From positions 1-64,000 of the forward strand of contig CAZEIW010000142.1 in the NCBI GenBank assembly GCA_964512305.1: a stretch of 64,000 bases of DNA. The letters run 5' to 3'. Shown in pieces: positions 26,259 through 35,125 of this stretch (within the stretch, counting starts at the first letter, position 1; the number at the start of each line of letters is the position of its first letter). The notes beneath the pieces are model-generated. The model was not told the origin of the DNA, did not search any database, and was given only the letters and a program-made list of their open reading frames with translations. The position numbers and the translations under genes are program-made. The DNA is from CAZEIW01 sp964512305. Its GTDB lineage: Bacteria > Pseudomonadota > Gammaproteobacteria > Burkholderiales > Burkholderiaceae_F.

Positions 26259-27136
26259 CAATGCTCCCTTCCGAACAGGCCCGACGGCCGCACGAGCAGC
26301 ACGACCGCCATGACGACGAACACGACGGTCGACGAGGCTTCCGGATAGAAGACTTTCGTGAACCCTTCGACGACGCCCAGCAGGAGCCCCGTGACGATCG
26401 ATCCGGCGATCGAACCCATGCCGCCGATCACGACCACCGCGAACACGACGATGATCAGGTTGCTGCCCATCAGCGGCTGCACCTGCAGCACGGGTGCGGC
26501 CAGCACGCCGGCGAAGCCGGCAAGCGCGACGCCGAACCCGTAGGTCAGCGTCACCATCAGGGGAACATTGACGCCGAAGGCGCGCGTGAGCGGCGCGTTC
26601 TCGGTGCCGGCGCGCAGCAGCGCTCCCAGGCGCGTCCGCTCTATCACGAACCATGTCACCGCGCAGACCGCCAGCGAGGCGACCACCACCCAGGCCCTGT
26701 AGTTGGGCAGCACCATGAAGCCCAGGTTGGTGGCGCCGCGCAAGGCGTCGGGGACGTTGTACGGCTGCCCCGACGACCCGAAGAACGAGCGGAACACGCC
26801 TTCGATCAGCAGCGTCAGGCCGAAGGTCAGCAGCAGCCCGTAAAGGTGATCGAGCCCATAGAGGCGCCGCAGCAGCAGGCGCTCGAGCACGATGCCGAAC
26901 GCCCCCACGGCCAGGGGCGCGACCAGCAGCATGACCCAGTAGTTCAGGCCGAAGTAGGCGCCGCCGATCCAGGTCAGCATCGCGCCCATCATGTACAGGG
27001 CGCCGTGGGCGAAGTTGATCACGTTGAGCAGCCCGAAGATCACCGCCAGGCCGAGCGACAGCATCGCGTAGAACGACCCGTTGACCAGGCCGAGCAGCAG
27101 CTGGCCCAGCAGCGCAGGCAGCGGAACCCCGAACAC
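26258..27136 (-). CDS. livH: Branched-chain amino acid ABC transporter permease LivH
   Basis: Second permease of the HAAT importer, 292 residues and strongly hydrophobic. It contains the LivH signature GLVNGSFYAMLSLGLAVIFG and NVINFAHGALYMMGA near the N-terminus, and FAVVVIGGMGSIAGSIVTGL near the C-terminus. It pairs with LivM to form the channel. Confidence 0.93.
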   Translation of the reverse strand: MFGVPLPALLGQLLLGLVNGSFYAMLSLGLAVIFGLLNVINFAHGALYMMGAMLTWIGGAYFGLNYWVMLLVAPLAVGAFGIVLERLLLRRLYGLDHLYGLLLTFGLTLLIEGVFRSFFGSSGQPYNVPDALRGATNLGFMVLPNYRAWVVVASLAVCAVTWFVIERTRLGALLRAGTENAPLTRAFGVNVPLMVTLTYGFGVALAGFAGVLAAPVLQVQPLMGSNLIIVVFAVVVIGGMGSIAGSIVTGLLLGVVEGFTKVFYPEASSTVVFVVMAVVLLVRPSGLFGREH

Positions 27137-27186
27137 CTACCGATCCTCGGGGAGAGGGAGCAGGCTGACGCCCACCACGCCTCCCG

Positions 27187-28392
27187 TCACTTCTTCAGCA
27201 GCGGACACTTCGAGTCCGCCACCGTCCTGAACGCCTCATCCCCCGGAACCGTCGTGACGAGCTTCAGGTAGTCCCACGGTTCCTTCGACTCCGCCGGCGT
27301 CTTCACCTGCATCAGGAACATGTCGTGGATCATCCGCCCGTCGGCGCGGATGACGCCGCCCTTCGCGAACATGTCGTTGATCTTCATCTTCTTCAGCTGC
27401 GCCATCACCGCGTCGCCGTCGTCGGTTCCCGCGGCCTTGACTGCCTGAAGGTAAAGCATGGTGGCCGAATAGTCGGCGGCCTGCAGGCTCGAGGGCATGC
27501 GCTTGACCTTGTCGAAGAAGCGGTGCGCCCAGGCCTGGGCGTCGGCCGACTGGTTCCAGTACCAGGCGTCCGTCATGTACATGCCCTGCGCCACCGGCAG
27601 CCCGAGGCTGTGGATGTCGTTGATGAACATCAGCAGGCCGACCAGCTTCATCGTCTTCGTGATGCCGAATTCGTTGGCCGCCTTGATCGCGTTGATCGTG
27701 TCGCCGCCCGCGTTCGCCAGTCCCAGGATCTGGGCGCCGCTCGCCTGCGCCTGCAGCAGGAACGACGAGAAGTCCGACGCGTTGAGCGGGTGGCGCACGT
27801 CGCCCAGCACCTTGCCGCCGTTGGCCTTGACGACCGCCGCGGTGTCGTTTTCCAGCGACTGGCCGAAGGCGTAGTCCGCGGTCAGGAAAAACCAGGTCTT
27901 GCCGCCCGCGGCGACCACGGCGCGGCCGGTGACCTTGGCCAGGGCCTCGGTGTCGTACGAGTAGTGCACCGTGTAGGGCGTGCAATCGTCGTTGGTCAGG
28001 CGCGAGGTGCCCGCGCCGATCACGATGAACGGCTTCTTCTTCTCGGCCGCCACGGTCTTCATCGCCAGCGCGGTGGCGGAATTCGTGCCGCCGATCAGCA
28101 TGTCGAGGCCCTGCTGGTCGAACCACTCGCGCGCCTTCGCCGACGCGATGTCGGCCTTGTTTTGATGGTCGGCGGTCAGCAGCTCGATCTTCTTGCCCGG
28201 GAACTGCGCCTGCATGTCGGCGATCGCCATCCTGATCGCCTCGGCGCCGCCGTTGCCGTCGAGATCCGAGTACAGGCCCGACATGTCGGTGATGAAACCG
28301 ATCCTGATCGCGTCGTCCGAAAGCTTCTGCGCCTGCGCTCCGGCGACCAGGCCGGCCGCGGCCAGCGCGGCGATACAACCCTTGAACTTCAT
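27187..28392 (-). CDS. HAAT-family periplasmic substrate-binding protein
   Basis: Periplasmic receptor of the importer. It has a signal peptide (MKFKGCIAALAAAGLVAGAQAQ), then a type I periplasmic binding fold: IRIGFITDMSGLYSDLDGNGG at the mature N-terminus, ADIASAKAREWFDQQGLDMLIGGTNS, and PFIVIGAGTSRLTND. The 401-residue length is usual. An AGGGAGG site precedes ATG 28392. The in-frame start further up is not needed. It is third in the operon, 31 bases after livF. The ligand is unknown. Confidence 0.9.
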   Translation of the reverse strand: MKFKGCIAALAAAGLVAGAQAQKLSDDAIRIGFITDMSGLYSDLDGNGGAEAIRMAIADMQAQFPGKKIELLTADHQNKADIASAKAREWFDQQGLDMLIGGTNSATALAMKTVAAEKKKPFIVIGAGTSRLTNDDCTPYTVHYSYDTEALAKVTGRAVVAAGGKTWFFLTADYAFGQSLENDTAAVVKANGGKVLGDVRHPLNASDFSSFLLQAQASGAQILGLANAGGDTINAIKAANEFGITKTMKLVGLLMFINDIHSLGLPVAQGMYMTDAWYWNQSADAQAWAHRFFDKVKRMPSSLQAADYSATMLYLQAVKAAGTDDGDAVMAQLKKMKINDMFAKGGVIRADGRMIHDMFLMQVKTPAESKEPWDYLKLVTTVPGDEAFRTVADSKCPLLKK

Positions 28393-28423
28393 GCTTCCCT
28401 CCCTGAAAAGGCCGAAAACGGTT

Positions 28424-29128
28424 TCAGACACCGAGCAGCTCGTGCAGGCTGCTCTCGCGCGACGCGAGCTGCGCGGCGTCGAACGTGTCGACGACTGCGC
28501 CGTGCTCCATGACGAAGAAGCGATCCGCCAGCGGGGCGGCGAACCGGAAGTTCTGTTCGACCATCACGACCGTGAACCCGCGCGCCTTGAGCTGGCGCAC
28601 CGTATCGCCGAGCTTGCGCACGATGACCGGCGCCAGCCCCTCGGAGATCTCGTCGAGCAGCAGGAGCCGCGCGCCGGTCCGCAGGATGCGCGCCACCGCG
28701 AGCATCTGCTGCTCGCCGCCGGACAGGCGCGTCCCGGGGCTCGACGCCCGCTCGAGCAGGTTCGGGAACATCCGGTAGAGCTCGTCGACCTCGATGCCGC
28801 CGGTGCTGGCGACCCGCGGCGGCAGCAGCAGGTTCTCGGCGCAGCTGAGGCTGGCGAAAATGCCGCGCTCCTCCGGGCAATAGCCGATCCCGAGGCGGGC
28901 GATCCGGTGCGTCGGCATGCCGATGGTCTCGACGCCCTGGACCTTGATGGAGCCGGTGCGCGAGCCTGTCAGTCCCATGATGGCGCGCAGCGTCGACGTC
29001 CGCCCGGCCCCGTTGCGCCCGAGCAGCGTGACGACCTCGCCGGCGCGGACCTCGAGGTCGACGCCGTGCAGCACGTGGGACTCGCCGTACCAGGCGTGCA
29101 GGCCGCGGGTCTCGAGCGCGGCCGCCAT
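28424..29128 (-). CDS. livF: Branched-chain amino acid ABC transporter ATP-binding protein LivF
   Basis: Cytoplasmic ATPase of the HAAT importer, 234 residues from ATG 29128. The ABC signature is RLSGGEQQMLAVARIL and Walker B is RLLLLDEISEGLAP, with the switch histidine position occupied by glutamine (MVEQNF), as is normal for LivF. Walker A reads GRNGAGRTS: the lysine that holds the ATP phosphates is replaced by arginine (codon CGG). LivG has a normal lysine. The start overlaps the livG stop by one base. Confidence 0.92.
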   Translation of the reverse strand: MAAALETRGLHAWYGESHVLHGVDLEVRAGEVVTLLGRNGAGRTSTLRAIMGLTGSRTGSIKVQGVETIGMPTHRIARLGIGYCPEERGIFASLSCAENLLLPPRVASTGGIEVDELYRMFPNLLERASSPGTRLSGGEQQMLAVARILRTGARLLLLDEISEGLAPVIVRKLGDTVRQLKARGFTVVMVEQNFRFAAPLADRFFVMEHGAVVDTFDAAQLASRESSLHELLGV

Positions 29129-29907
29129 CAGTGTCCGATCCCCTGCAGCTCGGCGTCGGTTCCGCCCATGTAGGCCTCGCGCACCGCCGGGTCGGCCGAC
29201 ACCTCGGCGTAGCTGCCCTCGGCGAGCACCGCGCCGCGCGCGAGCACTGTGATCCGGTCGCACAGGCCGGCGACGACGCTCATGTTGTGCTCGACCATCA
29301 GGACCGTGCGTCCGACCGCGACGCGCTTGATCAGCGCCGCGACCCTGGCGACGTCCTCGTGGCCCATGCCCTGGGTCGGCTCGTCGAGCAGCATCAGCTC
29401 GGGCTCGGTCGCCAGCGTGGTGGCGATCTCCAGCGCGCGCTTGCGCCCGTAGGGCAGCTCGACCGTCAGCCGCTGCGCGTCGCCGGCCAGGCCGACCTGC
29501 TCGAGCAGCTCGAGCGCACGCCCGTCCAGCCGCTCGAGCACGCGCTCGTCGCGCCAGAACTGGAACGAGAGCCCGGTGGCCCGCTGCAGCGCAATGCGCA
29601 CGTTCTGCGCAACCGTCATGTGCGGAAACACCGACGAGATCTGGAACGAGCGCACCATGCCGCGCAAGGCCACGTCCTGCGGCGGGGCGCTGGTGATGTC
29701 GACCCCGTTGAACAGGATCTGTCCGCGCGTGGGCACGAGGAACTTGGTGAGGAGGTTGAAGCAGGTCGTCTTGCCGGCCCCGTTGGGGCCGATCAGCGCG
29801 TGGATCGACCCGCGCGCGACCCGCAGGCCGACCCCGTTGACGGCAACGAAGCCGCGGAATTCCTTCGTCAGCTCGCGCGTCTGCAGGATGACATCGCCGG
29901 ATGTCAT
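29128..29907 (-). CDS. livG: Branched-chain amino acid ABC transporter ATP-binding protein LivG
   Basis: Partner ATPase of LivF, 259 residues from ATG 29907 (MTSGDVILQTRELTKEFRGF). Walker A is GPNGAGKTTCFNLLTKF, and the signature region is LPYGRKRALEIATTLA, with Tyr-Gly replacing the usual Ser-Gly as in many LivG proteins. Walker B is LMLLDEPTQGMGHED and the switch is MVEHNM. It is the first gene of the five-gene operon. The 196-base gap upstream to pckG shows no clear promoter. Confidence 0.93.
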   Translation of the reverse strand: MTSGDVILQTRELTKEFRGFVAVNGVGLRVARGSIHALIGPNGAGKTTCFNLLTKFLVPTRGQILFNGVDITSAPPQDVALRGMVRSFQISSVFPHMTVAQNVRIALQRATGLSFQFWRDERVLERLDGRALELLEQVGLAGDAQRLTVELPYGRKRALEIATTLATEPELMLLDEPTQGMGHEDVARVAALIKRVAVGRTVLMVEHNMSVVAGLCDRITVLARGAVLAEGSYAEVSADPAVREAYMGGTDAELQGIGH

Positions 29908-30103
29908 GGGGCTGCCTTTGCGCTGCGCGCAAAGGGCTGTGAGCGCTTGGGGCGGCCCGGCGCGGGTTCGAGGAGAGTTCGCGAGCGATCGACGGTCATC
30001 CGGTGCGAACCGCCGTTGTTGTGGGCGCCGAAGTATACGGCGCAGGTGGCGGCCGGAGAATATGGCCCGGCTCGCGACGCGGCCGCGACGCCCGCGCGCG
30101 CCG

Positions 30104-31954
30104 TCAGGCCTGGAAGCTCGAGAGCAGCCTGGTGCGCACCGCCTGCAGCTCCGCGGGCAGCCGCCCGCCCAGGCGCGCGAACAGATCGGCGTGCGACTGC
30201 AGCTCACGCTCCCACTCGTCAGGGTCGGTCCGGATCACTCGCTCGTACGCGCTGCGCTCGAACTCCAATCCATCCCAGCGCAGATCGTCGTAGCGCGGCG
30301 ACGTTCCGAGCGGAGTCTGCGCCCCGCCCGCGCTGCCCTCGATGCGGCCGACGATCCACTGCAGCACGCGCATGTTCTCGCCGTAGCCCGGCCAAAGGAA
30401 GCGCCCGGATTCGTCGAGACGGAACCAGTTGACGCCGAAAATCCGCGGCAGCCCTGCGCCGGCGCCGCGCACGCGCGTGCCCATGCGCAGCCAGTGCGCG
30501 AAATAGTCGCCCATGTGGTACCCGATGAACGGCAGCATCGCAAACGGGTCCCGCCGCAACACCCCTTGCGCCCCGGCCTGCGCCGCGGTCGTCTCGGAGC
30601 CCAGCGTGGCGCCCAGGTAGACGCCCTCGATCCAGTCGCGGGCCTCCGTCACCAGCGGCACCGTGGTCGAGCGGCGCCCGCCGAAGACGAAGGCGTCGAT
30701 CGGGACGCCGTCCGGGCGCTCCCAGTCGGGATCGATCGAGGGGCACTGGGCCGCCCGCACGGTGAAGCGGGCGTTCGGATGGGCCGCCTTGCGGCCGCTT
30801 TCGGCCGCGATCGCCGGCGTCCACTCGCGCCCCTGCCAGTCGATGCAATGCGCCGGCGCCGGACCCATGCCCTCCCACCACACGTCGCCGTCGTCGGTCA
30901 GCGCGACGTTCGTGAAGATCGCGTTCGCGGCCAGAGAGGCCATCGCATTCGGATTCGTCCGAACCCCCGTGCCCGGAGCGACGCCGAAGATGCCGAACTC
31001 GGGGTTGATCGCACGCAGCCGCCCGTCGGAGCCGGGCTTGATCCATGCGATGTCCTCGCCGACCGTCGACACGGTCCAGCCGGAAAACGCGGCGGGCGGG
31101 ATCAGCATCGCGAAGTTGGTCTTGCCGCACGCCGACGGAAACGCGGCGGCGATGTGGTACTTGCGCCCCTGCGGCGAGGTCACCCCGAGGATCAGCATGT
31201 GCTCGGCGAGCCAGCCCTGATCGCGCGCCATCACGGAGGCGATGCGCAATGCGAAGCATTTCTTGCCGAGCAGCGCGTTGCCGCCGTAGCCGGAGCCGTA
31301 GCTCCAGATCTCCCGCGTCTGCGGGAATTGCACGATGTACTTGGTCGGGTTGCAGGGCCAGTTCGCGTCGGGCTGGCCCGGCACGAGAGGCGCGCCGACC
31401 GAGTGCACGCAGGGAACGAAACTCGCGTCCTCGCCGAGCGCCTCGTACACGCCCCAGCCGACGCGGGTCATCAGGTGCATGTTGACCACGACGTACGGGC
31501 TGTCGGTCAGCTCGACTCCGAGATGCGCGATCGGGCTGTCGATCGGGCCCATGGAAAACGGGATCACGTAGAGCGTGCGTCCCCTCATGCAGCCCGCGAA
31601 CAGGCCGTGGAGGGTCGCCCGCATCGCATCGGGCGCGACCCAGTTGTTGGTCGGGCCGGCGTCGTCGCGCGCCTGCGTGCAGATGAACGTGCGGTCCTCG
31701 ACCCGTGCGACATCGGTCGGGTCCGACCATGCGAGGTACGAATTGGGCCGCTTGACCGGGTCGAGGCGGCGCAAGGTTCCGGTTTCGACCATCTGCTGGC
31801 AGAGGTGGTCGTACTCGGCCTTCGTACCGTCGCACCAGATCACCCGGTCGGGCCGGGTGAGCCGGGCGATATCCCGCACCCACTCGATCAGCTTGCGATG
31901 TCTTAAAACGGCGGGGATGTCCGGCAGGAGGGTATCGGATGGCAGTGAACGCAT
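30104..31954 (-). CDS. pckG: Phosphoenolpyruvate carboxykinase (GTP)
   Basis: Converts oxaloacetate and GTP to phosphoenolpyruvate, the first committed step of gluconeogenesis. The 616 residues match the GTP-dependent family. Visible motifs are NNWVAPDAMRATLHGLFAGCMRGRT, YGGNALLGKKCFALRIAS, the P-loop AAAFPSACGKTNFAML with its reactive cysteine, and TVGEDIAWIKPG. GVNWFRLDESGRFLWPGYGENMRVLQW is the C-terminal guanine-binding region. The length is normal and the frame intact. It is on its own between the liv operon and a cold-shock gene. Confidence 0.96.
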   Translation of the reverse strand: MRSLPSDTLLPDIPAVLRHRKLIEWVRDIARLTRPDRVIWCDGTKAEYDHLCQQMVETGTLRRLDPVKRPNSYLAWSDPTDVARVEDRTFICTQARDDAGPTNNWVAPDAMRATLHGLFAGCMRGRTLYVIPFSMGPIDSPIAHLGVELTDSPYVVVNMHLMTRVGWGVYEALGEDASFVPCVHSVGAPLVPGQPDANWPCNPTKYIVQFPQTREIWSYGSGYGGNALLGKKCFALRIASVMARDQGWLAEHMLILGVTSPQGRKYHIAAAFPSACGKTNFAMLIPPAAFSGWTVSTVGEDIAWIKPGSDGRLRAINPEFGIFGVAPGTGVRTNPNAMASLAANAIFTNVALTDDGDVWWEGMGPAPAHCIDWQGREWTPAIAAESGRKAAHPNARFTVRAAQCPSIDPDWERPDGVPIDAFVFGGRRSTTVPLVTEARDWIEGVYLGATLGSETTAAQAGAQGVLRRDPFAMLPFIGYHMGDYFAHWLRMGTRVRGAGAGLPRIFGVNWFRLDESGRFLWPGYGENMRVLQWIVGRIEGSAGGAQTPLGTSPRYDDLRWDGLEFERSAYERVIRTDPDEWERELQSHADLFARLGGRLPAELQAVRTRLLSSFQA

Positions 31955-32105
31955 GGTCGTCTTTCAGCGCGATCTGGATCTGCTCGCCGCAACGGGTTTC
32001 GCCGCCGGTGCGCCCGTCGAAGCGGTGTCTTGCATGGGCCGCGGGGTGTCGCCGCTTTTCGGGGCGTGCAGTCTACTCCCTGCCGCGAGCAGGGGCGCAG
32101 GCAAC

Positions 32106-32129
32106 AAAAAGCCGGCAGCGAGGCCGGCT
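32106..32129 (-). terminator. Intrinsic terminator of the cold-shock gene
   Basis: On the minus strand AGCCGGC-CTCGCT-GCCGGCT forms a 7-base stem directly followed by a run of five Ts, a textbook rho-independent terminator 28 bases after the cold-shock gene stop. It isolates that gene from pckG. Confidence 0.85.
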
Positions 32130-32157
32130 CTTGCAAATCGGGAGCGGCTGTCGCCGC

Positions 32158-32364
32158 TCAGGACAGTGGAACGATCTCGACTGCCTGCGGCCCCTTTTGC
32201 CCCTGCTGCACCTGGTATTCGACGCGCTGGTTCTCTTTCAACGTGCGGAACCCTTTTGACTTGATCCCACTATAGTGCGCGAAGACGTCGCTCCCGCCAT
32301 CGTCGGGCTTGATGAAGCCGAAACCTTTGGTTTCGTTGAACCATTTCACAGTGCCGGTCGGCAT
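32158..32364 (-). CDS. Cold-shock protein (CspA family)
   Basis: Single cold-shock domain, 68 residues, an RNA chaperone binding single-stranded nucleic acid. RNP1 reads KGFGFI and RNP2 VFAHY (GGSDVFAHYSGI). Starts MPTGTVKWFNETKGFGFIKP. Betaproteobacteria carry several paralogues and which one this is cannot be told, so I give no symbol. A long upstream region and a good terminator make it a single-gene transcript. Confidence 0.93.
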   Translation of the reverse strand: MPTGTVKWFNETKGFGFIKPDDGGSDVFAHYSGIKSKGFRTLKENQRVEYQVQQGQKGPQAVEIVPLS

Positions 32365-32751
32365 GTCTCACTCTTCATGAAAATGCGCGGGAGGCGCCCG
32401 CGGCGCGCAAGCGATTGGTGCGGGACAAGTGCCGGACCGTGGGGGGGTAATGCGACAAGAACTGCGATGGGGTAAGCAGGAGGAGCACTTGGAGCGAGCA
32501 CTTGGAGCCAGATGCTTTGGAGCCTTTGTGGAGACTTGAAGGCGCAAACTCACAGCGCAGAAATCGACTGCGAGCGGGAAATTACACCTTTCCCGGAGAC
32601 GACGCCACCCCTAGATCGCGCTGATTCCGCGCTCGGAAAACCGATGTTGCTGGTTTCAGACACCCATCAACGAAGTCCATGACCCTTTGCGCGGTGCGGT
32701 CGGGATCGCTCAGAGATTACTCAGTAAAAGTGCTCAGATTCGCGGGGCGAG
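32365..32751. other. 387-base gap: leader of the cold-shock gene with a tandem 13-base repeat
   Basis: No gene seen. It contains the 3' end of the exporter operon transcript and the upstream region of the cold-shock gene. GAGCACTTGGAGC is repeated exactly twice head to tail (32483-32508), with a degraded third copy GATGCTTTGGAGC at 32511-32523. No clear promoter hexamers or strong terminator were found. Cold-shock mRNAs often have long structured leaders, so part of it may be transcribed. Confidence 0.4.
32483..32508. repeat. Perfect tandem 13-base repeat (2 copies)
   Basis: Two adjacent copies of GAGCACTTGGAGC, with a third imperfect copy (9 of 13) two bases later. It sits about 120-145 bases upstream of the cold-shock start codon, and could be a repeated protein-binding site or a replication-slippage product. 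Confidence 0.7.
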
Positions 32752-33921
32752 TCAGTCCGCGCGCAGCGCGTCGACGATGCGCATCCGCGCCGCCTTGAAT
32801 GCCGGCAGCACGCCGCCGACGAATCCCATAACCACGGCGAACGCGAGGGACAGCGCGACGACCCGCGGCGTCAGGGCGAGGGAGAAGGCGAGCTCCGAAA
32901 ACGACTGGAAGTTGGTGGTCGAGATCGTGATCGCCTGCAGACCCGAAGCGGCGGCGAGGCCGGCGACCCCGCCGGCGAGCGCGAGCAGGAGCGCTTCGAG
33001 CAGGAAGGCGCCGAGGATCGAACGTCGCCTGAACCCGAGCGCGCGCAGCGTGCCGATCTCCGCGGTGCGGTTCGCGACCGATGCGTACATCGTGATCGTG
33101 GCGCCGATCATGGCGCCGAGCGAGAAGATCGCCGACAGCGTGAGGCCGAGCGTGCCGATGAAGGTCGACAGCTGGCGGGTCTGGTCCTCGTAATAGTCGC
33201 GCTCGCGCTTGACCTCCACCTTCAGCCGCGGCTCGGCCGCGAGCGCGGCGACCAGGGCCTCGAACGCGTCGCGGCGCGCCAGTTTCGCGACCACGGACGA
33301 CACGTAGGTCTCGCGCCGGAAGGCCTGCCGCAGCTGGTCGAAGTCGCCCCAGATCTCGGAGTCGAACCCGGTGCCGCCGGCGTCGAACACGCCCACAACC
33401 GTCCATTGCCTCTGCGCGAACCGAAGCGAGTGGCCGATCTCCACCCCGGCGAATTCGCGCGCGACGCTGCGCCCGACGACGATCTCGCTCGAGCCGGGCC
33501 GGAACGCGCGCCCGGCGACGAAGCGCGCCTGCGGCCGCAGCACGAGGCCCACGGGGGCCATGCCGCGCACCGGAACGTTGCTCGGCTGGCCGGTGCCGGA
33601 CTTCGGCAGCGAATTGAGGACCACGAGCTCGCCCGACGCGAGCGGCACGCCGCGCGCGTCGCGGGCGATCTGCGGCAGAACCGAGATCAGCCCGGCGTGC
33701 TCGAGGCCGAAGCCGCTCTGGATCTCGGTCTGCGAGCCCTTGCTGATGAACACCACGTTGTCCGCCGAGCCGGTCGCGACCATCGTGGCCTCGAGCCCGG
33801 CGTCGAGCATCAGCACCGCGGCGAACACGAACACCACCAGCGCCATTCCGGCCGCCGTCAGCAGCGTGGTCAGGCGGCGCACCCACAGGTTGCGGGCCAC
33901 ATAGGTCAGGGGCAGCGCCAT
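32752..33921 (-). CDS. ABC exporter permease, FtsX/MacB-like (second)
   Basis: A 389-residue inner-membrane protein with the FtsX-like topology: one N-terminal helix (LTTLLTAAGMALVVFVFAAVL), a large periplasmic domain of about 220 residues, then three helices. The latter start at FIGTLGLTLSAIFSLGAMIGATITMY and follow with VANRTAEIGTLRALGFRRRSIL, the conserved coupling region. It ends KAARMRIVDALRAD. It lies 15 bases after a second, different permease, so the exporter probably has a heterodimeric membrane unit. The substrate is unknown. Confidence 0.88.
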   Translation of the reverse strand: MALPLTYVARNLWVRRLTTLLTAAGMALVVFVFAAVLMLDAGLEATMVATGSADNVVFISKGSQTEIQSGFGLEHAGLISVLPQIARDARGVPLASGELVVLNSLPKSGTGQPSNVPVRGMAPVGLVLRPQARFVAGRAFRPGSSEIVVGRSVAREFAGVEIGHSLRFAQRQWTVVGVFDAGGTGFDSEIWGDFDQLRQAFRRETYVSSVVAKLARRDAFEALVAALAAEPRLKVEVKRERDYYEDQTRQLSTFIGTLGLTLSAIFSLGAMIGATITMYASVANRTAEIGTLRALGFRRRSILGAFLLEALLLALAGGVAGLAAASGLQAITISTTNFQSFSELAFSLALTPRVVALSLAFAVVMGFVGGVLPAFKAARMRIVDALRAD

Positions 33922-33936
33922 GCGGACAGGCCCGGT

Positions 33937-35100
33937 TCAGCCGACGTGGCGCAGGCCGTCGACGATCCTGATCCGGGCCGCGCGCAGCATCGGCGCCAGC
34001 GCCGCCAGCACGCCGATGGCGGCCGCCGCGGCGAGCTGCAGCGCGTAGGTCTCGGGCGCGACCACGAAGCGGGCGAAGATGCTCTTGCCGATCGAGTCGA
34101 AGAACACCTTCGCGACGACCGGGGTCAGGGCGGTCGCGGCCGCGCAGCCGAGCGCGGCGAGCACCAGGCTCTCGGTCAGTATCAGCCTGGCGACGAAGGC
34201 CGGGCCGAACCCGAGCGCCTTGAGCGTCGCGTACTCGGCGAGCCGCTCGCGGGCGGTCATCGCCATCGTGTTCGCCGCCACCGCGAGGATGATGGCGATG
34301 ACGACGTACGAGACGCCGGACACGACCTTGATGATGGTGGCGAACATCGCGAGGAAGTTCAGCTGGAACGACTTCTCCGACTCGCTGATCGTGGCGGCGA
34401 TCGAGTTGGCGAATTCGCCGTCGATCCTGCGCGCGACCTCCGCCACCCGCGACGGGTCGTCGACCTGGACCAGGAACACGCCGACCTGGTCGGCCGCGTC
34501 CGGCCCCCAGTTCTTCCGCATCCATTCGTTGAGCAGCTCGTAGTGGAAGTACATCTGGCGCGTGATCGTGGTCTCGTCGCGGCCGTCGTAGATCGCCCGC
34601 ACGTTGAACTCCCAGGTGCCGGGGTAGATCGTTCCGCGAAGCTGAAGCCGGTCGCCGATGCGGAACCCGTAGAGGTTGGCGAGCTGGCGCCCGATCGCGC
34701 AGCCCTGGCGGTCGCGCAGCAGGTCCTGCAGCTCGCCGGGGGAGACGACGAACTCGGGGTAGATGCGGAACAGGATGTCGAGGTCGACCGCGTCCTGCGC
34801 GAAGAAGTGCTTCTCGTCCTTCCAGATCCCGCCGAACCAGTTCGCCGCCGCGATCCGGCGAACGCCGTCGATCGCGCGGATCTTGTCGCGGTAGTACGAG
34901 GGCATCGTGAAGGTGAGCGAGATCGCGTTGCGGGTGATGATCCGGTTGGCCCCCGCCATCTCGACGCCGGCGTACCAGGAGTCGACCACCGTGCGCAGCA
35001 GGCCGAACGCGAGCAGCGCGATCGCCAGCCCCAGCAGCGTGAGCGCCGAGCGCAGCCGCGCGCGGAACGCGTTGCGCCAGATCAGCCTCAGTGTGAACAC
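33937..35100 (-). CDS. ABC exporter permease, FtsX/MacB-like (first)
   Basis: A 387-residue protein with the same layout as its neighbour: N-terminal helix (LRSALTLLGLAIALLAFGLL), periplasmic domain, then three helices including VVSGVSYVVIAIILAVAANTM. The coupling motif is ARERLAEYATLKALGFGPAFV. The periplasmic domains of the two permeases differ clearly, so this is not a recent tandem duplicate. It lies 25 bases after the ATPase gene. Confidence 0.88.
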   Translation of the reverse strand: MFTLRLIWRNAFRARLRSALTLLGLAIALLAFGLLRTVVDSWYAGVEMAGANRIITRNAISLTFTMPSYYRDKIRAIDGVRRIAAANWFGGIWKDEKHFFAQDAVDLDILFRIYPEFVVSPGELQDLLRDRQGCAIGRQLANLYGFRIGDRLQLRGTIYPGTWEFNVRAIYDGRDETTITRQMYFHYELLNEWMRKNWGPDAADQVGVFLVQVDDPSRVAEVARRIDGEFANSIAATISESEKSFQLNFLAMFATIIKVVSGVSYVVIAIILAVAANTMAMTARERLAEYATLKALGFGPAFVARLILTESLVLAALGCAAATALTPVVAKVFFDSIGKSIFARFVVAPETYALQLAAAAAIGVLAALAPMLRAARIRIVDGLRHVG

Positions 35101-35125
35101 GGCTTGCGCCTTCGGCGAGCGAACG

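Noticed and set aside
32368..32553. 61-residue open frame just upstream of the cold-shock gene
   Set aside because: Composition is not protein-like and there is no ribosome-binding site; probably chance.
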